This document shows positions 11,237-18,660 of a DNA stretch of 64,000 nt, one piece after another (positions within the stretch are counted from its first letter, which is position 1; each line of letters begins with the position of its first letter). A model generated the notes under the pieces. That model searched no databases and was not told the origin of the DNA. It saw nothing but the letters and a program-made list of their open reading frames with translations. Origin of the DNA: FEN-299 sp963717945 (lineage in GTDB: Bacteria; Acidobacteriota; Vicinamibacteria; Vicinamibacterales; Fen-181); the NCBI GenBank assembly GCA_963717945.1, contig CAVQXT010000001.1, forward strand, positions 496,001 to 560,000, given 5' to 3'. The translations under genes and the position numbers were made by a program.

Positions 11237-11881
11237 TCACCGCAGGGCGCGAACGAGCACGGCGTCCTGGCGCAGGTGCGGCGTCATCTGATCCAGCACC
11301 GCCAGGGCGGGGATTCGCTGGCTCATCGTGGCCGCTTCGATCTCGGTGATCATCGCCTCGTCGGATTCGGCGGACTCGCCGGCGGTGATGTCCGCCGGGC
11401 CGGCGGCGACCAGTCGCGGCGTCGCACTCCTCGCCTGGGCGGTCTGCGCCGCCGGGGCCGTGGGAACCGTCCGGAATCTGCCGAATTCGAGCATGCGCCC
11501 GGCCAGCACGCCCACCAGCAGCCCGGCGGCGGCCGCCGCGGCCACCCAGCGCACGAACGGACGATGGATGATCGGCTGGCCCAGGCGGGCCGACGCGCTC
11601 GGGAACGGCACGACCCGGGAGGCGTGCGCCCGGTCCTCCAGCCGATCCAGGATCCTCGCGCACTGGGCGTCGAGGCGCGCCGGGGTGAACACTTCGTCCG
11701 CCTCGCTGGCGGCGTCACGCCGCAGCCGTTCGAGCGGGGCCGTCAACTCGGTGTACCGCCACGTGCACGTCTCGCATCCGAGCATGTGCTGCCGCACGGC
11801 TCGCCCGTCGGACTCGCTGGCCTCTTCGTCGCCGAAGTAGACCGCGACGAGCCGGTCGTCCGCGGGGTGGAAGTGATCCAT
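11237..11881 (-). CDS. membrane anti-sigma factor with ZAS zinc-binding motif
   Basis: 214 residues. The N-terminal domain has the H-x3-C-x2-C core of zinc-binding anti-sigma domains (HMLGCETC near residues 32-39). A central helix spans the membrane (about 115-137, WVAAAAAAGLLVGVLAG). The C-terminal 75 residues are Ala/Thr-rich and lie on the far side. The ATG start is used here. A GTG two codons upstream overlaps the sigma-factor stop (GTGA) and has a well-spaced GGAGGG site, so it may be the real start. It directly follows the ECF sigma gene, the standard arrangement for its cognate inhibitor. Confidence 0.85.
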   Translation of the reverse strand: MDHFHPADDRLVAVYFGDEEASESDGRAVRQHMLGCETCTWRYTELTAPLERLRRDAASEADEVFTPARLDAQCARILDRLEDRAHASRVVPFPSASARLGQPIIHRPFVRWVAAAAAAGLLVGVLAGRMLEFGRFRTVPTAPAAQTAQARSATPRLVAAGPADITAGESAESDEAMITEIEAATMSQRIPALAVLDQMTPHLRQDAVLVRALR

Positions 11882-11883
11882 TT

Positions 11884-12594
11884 TCACAGGTTCCCTCCGA
11901 GCAACGAGCGCAACTTGCGAACCGCGCGAAACAGGTGCACGCGCACCGTCGATTCGTTCAGGCCGGTGATCGTGCTGACCTCCCGTGACGAACACCCCTC
12001 GTAGTGGCACAGCAGGAAAATCGTCCGCTGCCGCTCGGGAAGCTTGCCGACCGCCGAGGCGATCTGCGCGCGGCGCTCGCGAAGCAGCAGCGCATCCTCG
12101 GGCGAGGGGCCGCTTGCCGGCACCGACTCCGCCCACGCCCGCTCGCCCGGCTCCGCGTCCGGCGCCGAGATGATCCAGCGCGCTCTCCGACGCCGGGCCT
12201 TCTGCCGGTCGAGGCAGCCGTTGATGAGAATCCGGGTGAACCAGACCTCGAACGGCAACTCGGCCCGAAACGAGTCGATGTGCGAGAACACCTTGATGAA
12301 GGCGTCCTGCACCGCTTCGTCCGCGTCGGCCGCATCCCGCAGGAAGTGGTACGCAATCCTGGAGGCCCGGCGTTGCTGCCGACGGACCAGCGCCGAGAAC
12401 CGGTCGCGCGCCCCCGGCAGGTCGCCTTCACCGATCAGCCGCTTGACCTCGCGCGCGAGCCGCGAGTCTTCGTCGGGGCGCGGGAGATCGGGCAACGACA
12501 CCGGGAGCGACTCTTCCGGCACGTCGGACAGGCCCCTGTCGGCCGATGCAGTGGGCATTCCTGGATCTCTCGAGTCCTGATCGCGTCCTACCAT
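11884..12594 (-). CDS. ECF-subfamily RNA polymerase sigma factor
   Basis: 236 residues. Sigma region 2 lies near residues 65-135 (YHFLRDAADADEAVQDAFIK followed by the RAELPFEVWFTRIL segment). Region 4 lies near 175-233, where LPERQRTIFLLCHYEG and the HTH with NESTVRVHLFRAVRKLR can be seen. No region 1 or 3 is present. The first 40 residues are Pro/Ser/Asp-rich, so an internal start (MPTASAD, 12558) is possible. The anti-sigma gene follows at once, and the next seven genes run the same way. Confidence 0.92.
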   Translation of the reverse strand: MVGRDQDSRDPGMPTASADRGLSDVPEESLPVSLPDLPRPDEDSRLAREVKRLIGEGDLPGARDRFSALVRRQQRRASRIAYHFLRDAADADEAVQDAFIKVFSHIDSFRAELPFEVWFTRILINGCLDRQKARRRRARWIISAPDAEPGERAWAESVPASGPSPEDALLLRERRAQIASAVGKLPERQRTIFLLCHYEGCSSREVSTITGLNESTVRVHLFRAVRKLRSLLGGNL

Positions 12595-12610
12595 GAATTA
12601 CGCTGGGCCC

Positions 12611-12635
12611 GCCAAAACGTTTACACGGGGTTCCC
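12611..12635 (-). promoter_or_regulatory. candidate ECF-type promoter upstream of the sigma gene
   Basis: On the minus strand, shortly before the sigma-factor start, a GGAACC-like -35 is followed by the palindromic AAACGTTT region. A CGTAA sequence lies close to the start codon. GGAAC is the usual -35 of ECF promoters, and ECF genes are often autoregulated. The match is loose. Confidence 0.3.
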
Positions 12636-12735
12636 GAGTCCTGCCGGCCCGCCCTCGCCCCTTATTCTACGGGATTTCGCGAGGAGGCGGGCGGCTCGAC
12701 CGGTCGCCCGGCGCCCGGCCGCTCGCGCCGCCGGC

Positions 12736-13713
12736 TCATCGGGGACCGATCGTGGTGCCCGGAAAGTAGTGGGAGAGGATAGCCGCGGGGCTCTCGCCTC
12801 GAGCCGCCCGCGCGATCATGCCCGCTTCGCACAGGCCGACGCCGTGGCCGCTGCCGTGGCCCTCGAACCGCACGGTTCCGGCCTGCTGCACCACGTCGAA
12901 CAACGTGCTCGGCAGCGACGATGGCCCGAGCCCACGCATGACGGCCGCCCGAAAGTCGTTGCCGCGGACGACGAGCGGCTGCCGCCCGGTGAGCCGAATC
13001 CAGGCGGCACGGCCCGACGAGTCGCGACGGTCTACTGCCACCTCCCGCAGCGGACCCTCGACCGCGATGCCCGGGGAGGCTCGGAGGACCTCGGCGAGCC
13101 GGGCCAGCGTCACCTCGAGGTGCCACGCCGGCCGCCTGGGACACGCATCGTCCGGGGCCGACACGAAGAAGGCGGGCGAATCGCCCCCCCAGACCTCGCC
13201 CGGCGTGGTCGTGTGGCCGCCGCATTCGGTGTGGTATACCGGCCGCACCGGCCGACCGGCGAACAGCAGGACCTGGCCGGCGGTCCTCGCCGCCGCCTCC
13301 CGGCTGAGCCGGCCGATGGCGGTCGCCGGCACGGACCGGTAAATCTGACAGTGCGTGGTCGAGCAGACGTCGAACCCCTCTCCGGCATGCCGGCCGACGC
13401 TGGCCGCCCCGTAGCTCCGGCACAGGATCGCCTGCACGTCGCGCGCCCGAACCGCTGCCGGCGGCGTGAGGTCGAGCGAGCCGAGTTCGGCCGCCACGCA
13501 GCCCGCCACGTACTCTTCGAGCGCGACGGTCTCGACCTGTTCGCCGACACGCACGCGAAGCGCGTCGACTCTCGCCGGGCGGGCGGGGACCGTGACCGGC
13601 GGAGGCGCGGGAACCGTGACCGGCGGAGGTGCGGGCAGACGACGGGCGCACGCCTGGACGAGCAGGACGCCGAGCGCCACGCCGATGCAGAAGAGGAAGA
13701 GTCGTCGCGTCAC
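12736..13713 (-). CDS. SpoIID/LytB-domain protein (predicted peptidoglycan lytic transglycosylase)
   Basis: 325 residues from a GTG with a GGGGAC site 8 bases upstream. An N-terminal membrane/signal segment (RRLFLFCIGVALGVLLVQAC) may be a lipoprotein signal, but the lipobox is weak. A proline-rich tandem repeat follows (PAPPPVTV twice, from a 24-bp DNA duplication at 13589-13636). The SpoIID core then shows EEYVAGCVAAE with the catalytic-type Glu, ARDVQAILCRSY, the YHTECGGHTT metal-binding-like loop and the end GHGSGHGVGLCEAGM. SpoIID cleaves denuded glycan strands in spore formers. Related proteins are widespread in non-sporulating diderms, probably for cell-wall remodelling. Confidence 0.88.
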   Translation of the reverse strand: MTRRLFLFCIGVALGVLLVQACARRLPAPPPVTVPAPPPVTVPARPARVDALRVRVGEQVETVALEEYVAGCVAAELGSLDLTPPAAVRARDVQAILCRSYGAASVGRHAGEGFDVCSTTHCQIYRSVPATAIGRLSREAAARTAGQVLLFAGRPVRPVYHTECGGHTTTPGEVWGGDSPAFFVSAPDDACPRRPAWHLEVTLARLAEVLRASPGIAVEGPLREVAVDRRDSSGRAAWIRLTGRQPLVVRGNDFRAAVMRGLGPSSLPSTLFDVVQQAGTVRFEGHGSGHGVGLCEAGMIARAARGESPAAILSHYFPGTTIGPR

Positions 13714-13781
13714 GTCGTTGGTCCCCGCAATCCTCACCCGGCCGGCTCCGCGCGTCAACCGTCGTCTGTTACCATACGCCG

Positions 13782-15224
13782 ATGATGTGGGAGACGGTCA
13801 TCGGGCTGGAGATTCACGCCCAGCTCGCCACCGACACGAAGATGTTCTGCGGGTGCGCCGTGCGGGCGGGCGCGCCGCCGAACACGCTGGTGTGCCCGGT
13901 GTGCCTCGGCCTGCCCGGGGCGCTGCCGGTGGTGAACGCGCGGGCCGTCGACCTCGCCATGCTCGCGGCCCTCTCGCTCGGCTGCCGCGTGCAGCCGGTC
14001 TCGGTGTTCGCCCGGAAGAACTACTTCTACCCCGACCTGCCGAAGGGTTATCAGATCTCGCAGTACGACCGGCCGCTCGCCCTCGACGGTGTCCTGGAGT
14101 GGACCGAGCAGGGCAGGGCGACGCGCGTCGGCATCGTCCGCCTGCATCTCGAGGAGGACGCGGGGAAGTCGATGCACGACGGGTTTGCCGATTCGGCCGA
14201 GCACAGCTACGTCGACTTCAACCGCAGCGGCGTCCCCCTGGTCGAGATCGTCACGCGCCCCGATCTGCGGAGCGCGGACGCGGCGGCCGCGTTCTTCGAG
14301 CGGCTGCGCGGGATCCTGGTCGAGCTGGGGGTGAACGGCGGCAACCTCGAGGAAGGCCACCTCCGCTGCGACGCCAACGTGTCGCTTCGCCGGCCCGGCG
14401 ACGACGTGCTCGGCACGCCGGTCGAGGTCAAGAACCTCAACTCGTTCCGGTACCTCGAACGGGCCCTCGATCACGAGGTCGCAAGGCAGGCGGCGGTGCT
14501 CGACGGCGGCGGGCGCGTCGCGCGCGAGACACGGCTTTGGGACGTTGCCGCCGGGCGGACCGCCGTCATGCGCAGCAAGGAGCTGGCGAACGACTACCGG
14601 TACTTTCCGGAGCCCGACCTGCCGCCGCTGGCGATCGCGCCGGAGCGGATCGACGCGATCAGGGCCCGGCTGCCCGAGTTGCCGGACGCCAGGCGCCGGC
14701 GGCTGATCGCCGCCTACGGGCTGTCGGAGTACGACGCGAGCCAGGTGGCCGCCACGCCGTCCGGCTCCCGGTTCTTCGAGGGTGTCGCCTCGCGTTCGGG
14801 GAATCCCAAGGCGGCCGCCAACTGGATGACCGGCGAGCTGGCCCGCCGCCTGAACGAGACCGGCGCCGACATCGGCTCTGCCGGCGTGACCGCCGAGGCG
14901 CTCGCCGAGCTCATCGCCCTGGTCGATGCGGGGGCCATCAGCACGACCCTGGCCCGGCGGGTGTTCGACGTGATGTGGGGCAGCGGGCGGCGCGCCGCCG
15001 AGGTCGTCGAAGCCGAAGGGCTGACGCGCATCGACGACGCCGGCAGGCTCGAGGCGATCGTGCGCGAGGTGGTGGCCGCCCACCCGAAGCCGGTGGCCCG
15101 GTTCAAGGCGGGCAAGACGCTGGTCTTCGGCTTCTTCGTCGGGCAGGTGATGAAGGCGACGCGGGGCCAGGCGGATCCCGAACTTGTCAACACGCTCGTG
15201 CGCCGCGAGCTGGAACGCCCCTGA
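13782..15224 (+). CDS. gatB: aspartyl/glutamyl-tRNA amidotransferase subunit B
   Basis: 480 residues. GatB holds the kinase/transamidase site that turns Glu-tRNAGln or Asp-tRNAAsn into the amide form with GatA and GatC. Visible are the N-terminal ETVIGLEIHAQL, CPVCLGLPGALP, NYFYPDLPKGYQISQ, GNLEEGHLRCDANVS and RSKELANDYRYFPEPDLPP. The C-terminal YqeY/tail domain covers about residues 330-480. Two ATG codons stand in tandem. A TACCAT box ends 6 bases before the first, with no evident ribosome-binding site, so leaderless translation is possible. gatA and gatC are not in the window. Confidence 0.96.
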   Translation: MMWETVIGLEIHAQLATDTKMFCGCAVRAGAPPNTLVCPVCLGLPGALPVVNARAVDLAMLAALSLGCRVQPVSVFARKNYFYPDLPKGYQISQYDRPLALDGVLEWTEQGRATRVGIVRLHLEEDAGKSMHDGFADSAEHSYVDFNRSGVPLVEIVTRPDLRSADAAAAFFERLRGILVELGVNGGNLEEGHLRCDANVSLRRPGDDVLGTPVEVKNLNSFRYLERALDHEVARQAAVLDGGGRVARETRLWDVAAGRTAVMRSKELANDYRYFPEPDLPPLAIAPERIDAIRARLPELPDARRRRLIAAYGLSEYDASQVAATPSGSRFFEGVASRSGNPKAAANWMTGELARRLNETGADIGSAGVTAEALAELIALVDAGAISTTLARRVFDVMWGSGRRAAEVVEAEGLTRIDDAGRLEAIVREVVAAHPKPVARFKAGKTLVFGFFVGQVMKATRGQADPELVNTLVRRELERP

Positions 15225-15236
15225 AGCGCGCGGTGC

Positions 15237-15242
15237 TATACT
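15237..15242 (+). promoter_or_regulatory. candidate -10 box upstream of ftsE
   Basis: TATACT lies 58 bases before the ftsE GTG and just after the gatB stop. No convincing -35 is seen 16-18 bases upstream. Confidence 0.3.
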
Positions 15243-15300
15243 CGCCGGCGACAGCCCGCCCGGCGCCCATACGCGTACCGGGGCCGCGCGGCCAGACACT

Positions 15301-15960
15301 GTGATCGAAATCGACGGGCTTTCCAAGCGCTACGCTCGCGAGGTCTTCGCCCTTCACGACGTCTCGATGCGCGTCGAGCGGGGGGAGTTCGCCTTCCTCA
15401 CCGGTCCCAGCGGGGCGGGCAAGACGACGCTGCTGCGCATCCTCCTGAGGCAGGAGGCGCCCACCTCGGGCCGCGTCGTCGTCGACGGCCGGAACCTGGC
15501 CGCGCTCGGGCCCGCCGACGTGCAGCGCTACCGCCGCACGATCGGCTTCGTGTTCCAGGACTTCAAGCTGATCCCGCGGAAGACCGTCTTCGAGAACGTG
15601 ATCTTCGCCCTGCGCATCCTCGGCGTGCCCGACGTGCAGCAGCGTCGGCGGACCTTCCAGGTGCTCAAGTGGGTCGGGCTGCAGCACCGCGCCAACGCCC
15701 ACCCGCTGGAGCTGTCCGGCGGCGAGCAGCAGCGCGTGGCGATCGCGCGCGCCCTGGTCAACGAACCGGCGCTCGTGATCGCCGACGAGCCGACCGGGAA
15801 TCTCGATCCCGATCTCGCGCTCGAGATCATGAACCTGTTCCGCGAGATGAATGCCGGCGGGACGACCGTGCTGGTGGCCACGCACGACCGCGAGCTGATT
15901 CACCACGTCGGGCGGCGGGCCATCGCGCTCGACCACGGGCGCGTGGCGGAGTCGGCATGA
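15301..15960 (+). CDS. ftsE: cell-division ABC ATPase FtsE
   Basis: 219 residues from GTG 15301, the point where the open frame starts to look like the family (IEIDGLSKRYAREVFALHDV). Walker A is GPSGAGKTT, the signature is LSGGEQQR and Walker B is VIADEPTGNLDP; the H-loop is VATHDRE. FtsE pairs with FtsX at the divisome and in many bacteria controls peptidoglycan hydrolases. The ftsX start lies 16 bases after the stop. Confidence 0.95.
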   Translation: MIEIDGLSKRYAREVFALHDVSMRVERGEFAFLTGPSGAGKTTLLRILLRQEAPTSGRVVVDGRNLAALGPADVQRYRRTIGFVFQDFKLIPRKTVFENVIFALRILGVPDVQQRRRTFQVLKWVGLQHRANAHPLELSGGEQQRVAIARALVNEPALVIADEPTGNLDPDLALEIMNLFREMNAGGTTVLVATHDRELIHHVGRRAIALDHGRVAESA

Positions 15961-15976
15961 CCCGCGGGAGCCTGCG

Positions 15977-16864
15977 ATGATCGCCGGCCTGATCTACTTC
16001 GCGACCGAGGCGTGGGCCAGCCTCTGGCGCGGGCGGAGCGCGGCGATCCTGTCGGTCCTCACCATCGCCATCGCCGGGTTCGTGCTCGGCCTGTTCCTGC
16101 TCGTGGCGGGCCACGTGCAGCGCACGGTGGATCGCTGGAGCCGGTCGGCCGAGATGTCGGTCTACCTTCGCGACGAGTCGACCGACGGCGAACGGGCCGC
16201 CGTTCGGAGCGCTCTTCGCGCGGAGCCGTCGGTGGCCGCCATCGAGTTCGTGTCGAAGAGCGACGCGCTCGCGCGGTTCCGGAAGAACTTCCCGGATCTG
16301 GCGCCGGCCGCCGATTCGGCCGCCGACAACCCGCTCCCGGCCTCCTTCGAGGTCCGCTTGGGAGCCGACCGGACCGGGGCCGCCCTCGAGCGGCTGTCCG
16401 TCCGGACGGCCGGGATGGCGGGGGTGGCAGATGTCCGGTACGACCGGCGCTGGCTCGACCGGCTGGTGTCGCTCGGGACCTTCGTGCGCTGGAGCGGGCT
16501 GCTGCTGGCGGCCGTGCTCGTGTTCGCGGCCGCGCTCACGGTGACCAGCGTCGTCCGCCTCTCGCTGCTCGCCCGGCGAGACGAGGTCGAGATCATGGAA
16601 CTGGTCGGGGCGCCGCACGCGTTCATCCGCGGCCCCTTCGTGTGCGAGGGGATGTTCCAGGGCGGGCTCGGCGCCGTGGCCGCCCTCGTCCTGCTGCGCG
16701 TCGCGCTGTGGGTGGCCGCGCCCCGGCTGTCGGCGCTGGCCGCGGGGCTGTTCGACGTCGGCCGGATCGAGTTCCTGTCGGGCCTCTCGGCGGCCGGGCT
16801 GCTCGTCGGCGGCATGGCCGTCGGATGTCTGGGCGGGTGGGTGGCCTCGCGGCGGACGCGCTGA
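15977..16864 (+). CDS. ftsX: cell-division ABC permease FtsX
   Basis: 295 residues with four predicted membrane helices: one at about 22-45 and three in the C-terminal half (about 175-200, 225-245 and 265-290). A periplasmic extracellular loop domain lies between helix 1 and 2 (about 55-165, starting EMSVYLRDES). The motif RRDEVEIMELVGAPHAFIRGPF before helix 3 is typical of FtsX. It completes an ftsEX operon. The gene is followed by a perfect inverted repeat. Confidence 0.95.
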   Translation: MIAGLIYFATEAWASLWRGRSAAILSVLTIAIAGFVLGLFLLVAGHVQRTVDRWSRSAEMSVYLRDESTDGERAAVRSALRAEPSVAAIEFVSKSDALARFRKNFPDLAPAADSAADNPLPASFEVRLGADRTGAALERLSVRTAGMAGVADVRYDRRWLDRLVSLGTFVRWSGLLLAAVLVFAAALTVTSVVRLSLLARRDEVEIMELVGAPHAFIRGPFVCEGMFQGGLGAVAALVLLRVALWVAAPRLSALAAGLFDVGRIEFLSGLSAAGLLVGGMAVGCLGGWVASRRTR

Positions 16865-16889
16865 GGCGGCCAGCCTGTTCGGCCGGCCC

Positions 16890-16936
16890 ATTCGATCGGG
16901 ACGAATTTCAAGAACTGAAATTCGTCCCGATCGAAT
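16890..16936. repeat. perfect 21-bp inverted repeat with 5-base loop
   Basis: Arms 16890-16910 and 16916-16936 are exact reverse complements around the loop AGAAC. The arms start ATTCGATCGGGACG and are clearly richer in A+T than the surroundings. There is no T-run on either side, so it is not a standard intrinsic terminator, though the RNA hairpin would be very stable. It lies 25 bases after the ftsX stop and 32 bases before the -35 of the next promoter. Confidence 0.9.
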
Positions 16937-16968
16937 TGATGCGGGCGCCCGGAGCGATTTGGTCGCCG

Positions 16969-16997
16969 TTGACAGCGTTGCGCGTCATCACTAGACT
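16969..16997 (+). promoter_or_regulatory. strong sigma70-type promoter for the orphan 96-residue gene
   Basis: TTGACA at 16969-16974, a 17-base spacer, and TAGACT at 16992-16997. This is one of the best consensus promoters in the window. The start codon at 17041 follows about 37 bases after the predicted transcription start. Confidence 0.75.
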
Positions 16998-17040
16998 GAT
17001 GAGTGCCTACCGGTTCTCTTCCGTTCTCCGAGGGAGTCGC

Positions 17041-17331
17041 ATGCACCGCTTCGTGACTGGCCAGTGGCCATCGATTGCGCTCCATCCGGGTGTCCACGTA
17101 GATTTCTATCGGGAAGAGCTCATCAGGCACCACCGTTGCCTGCGGTACCAGCGCGAGTATTACTCCGAGCGTGCGTACACTTCGGCCGAGCAGGCGCTGG
17201 TCCGGTTGCTCAACAACCTCGATCAGGTGTGCCGGTGCCAGAACGCCGACCGGTTGATGGTGCACCTGCTCAAGCAATTCGACGTGGTGACGAATCTCTC
17301 CGCGTGGTCCAATCCCAGAACCGCGAACTGA
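17041..17331 (+). CDS. conserved-looking small protein of unknown function
   Basis: 96 residues from an ATG with a GAGGGAG site 5 bases upstream and a near-consensus promoter. The sequence has a basic His/Tyr/Arg-rich middle (residues about 25-45, including RHHRCLRYQREYY). Two helices follow (SAEQALVRLLNNLDQV and NADRLMVHLLKQFDVV) with three cysteines in all (RHHRC, and VCRC between the helices). No signal peptide or membrane segment is seen. I do not recognise the family. Its end overlaps the predicted start of the glycerate kinase gene by 28 bases. Confidence 0.65.
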   Translation: MHRFVTGQWPSIALHPGVHVDFYREELIRHHRCLRYQREYYSERAYTSAEQALVRLLNNLDQVCRCQNADRLMVHLLKQFDVVTNLSAWSNPRTAN

Positions 17332-18639
17332 CCTCCGGCCTCGACCGCCTCCGTCGCGATCTCACCGCGATCTTCCGCGCCGCTCTCGACTCGTCGGATG
17401 CCTCCCGCCTGGTCGAATCCGCACTGGCCGCCCCCGAGTCACGGGCCTTCGTGTCGCGACCGGCACACGTCCTCAGCGTGGGGAAAGCATCGGCGCCGAT
17501 GGCGGCCGCGCTCGCACGCACGCCGTCGATGAGCCTGGCGGCGGGGCTGGTCATCGGTCCGGCCCCGGCCCCGGCGCTGCCGCCGGGGATGGCGTGGATC
17601 GAAGGGAGCCATCCGGTGCCCGACGAGCGCAGCGTCGAGGCGGGCCGGCGCGCGCTGGCGCTCGCGCGCGGCCTGTCCCTCGACGGCCGGCTCCTCGTGC
17701 TGCTCTCCGGCGGCGCCTCTTCATTGATGGCCGCGCCGAGGGCGGGCATCACGCTGGAGGACAAGCGCCAGACCACCCGGCGCCTGCTTCTGGCCGGCGC
17801 CGGCATCGACGAGCTGAACACGGTTCGCAAGCACCTGTCGGCCATCAAGGGCGGACAGCTCGCGGCTGCGGCCGCGGCGCCCGTGCTCACGCTGGCCGTC
17901 TCGGACGTGGTCGGCGACGACCTCAGCCTCATCGGGTCGGGCCCGACGGTGGCGGACCCGAGCACGTTCGGCGACGCGGTGTCCCTGCTCGCGCGGTTCG
18001 GCGGCGAGGACTCGTTCCCGCCCGCCGTCGTCGCGCTGCTTCGGGCCGGCGCCCGCGGGGACCTGCCCGAGACGCCCAAGCCCGGCGACCCGCGGCTCGC
18101 CAGGCAGGCGGCGCGTGTCATCGGGTCGCGCGCCACGGCCGCGGCCGGCGCGGCCGCGATGGCCCGGTCGCTGGGCTACAGGACGATCGGTACGGACGGA
18201 GCCGGTCGTCGGTCCGGCCCGCGAGGCCGGGCCGCGGTTCGTCGCCGACGCGACGGGACGACTCCGCGGTGTGGATGCGCGGACGTGTGTCATCGCCACC
18301 GGCGAGACCACGGTCCGGGTGGTGGGAACCGGGAGGGGAGGGCGCAACCAGGAGGTCGCGCTTTCGGTTGCCGCGCCGCTCTCGCGCCTCGACACGCCGG
18401 CCGCGCTGCTCAGCGGCGGCACCGACGGGATCGACGGACCGACCGACGCGGCCGGGGCCGTCTGCGACGTCACGACACTCGACCGGGCGCGGCGAGCCGG
18501 GCTGAAGGCGCCCGACGAGTATCTCGCCGACAACGACGCGTACCGCTTCTTCGACGCGCTGGGAGACCTCGTCATCACGGGGCCGACCGGCACCAATGTC
18601 GGGGACATCCTGGTGCTGCTCGTCGCGCCGGGCGTCTGA
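17304..18639 (+). pseudogene. glycerate 2-kinase (MOFRL family), interrupted by a frameshift
   Basis: The two frames together give about 445 residues, the normal length of the GckA/TtuD family, which phosphorylates glycerate to 2-phosphoglycerate. The first frame, from about GTG 17304, has VLSVGKASAPMA, EGSHPVPDERS, LLSGGASSLM, LNTVRKHLSAIKGG and VSDVVGDDLSLIGSGPT. It runs to about 18188. The second frame continues with VRTEPVVGPAREAG, TTVRVVGTGRGGRNQE, GTDGIDGPTDAAGA and the MOFRL end (TGPTGTNVGDI). Removing one G at 18189-18190 joins them cleanly. A sequencing indel or a recent mutation would look the same. The start is uncertain and lacks a clear ribosome-binding site. Confidence 0.85.
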
Positions 18640-18660
18640 GCTACACTTTCACCAACCACC

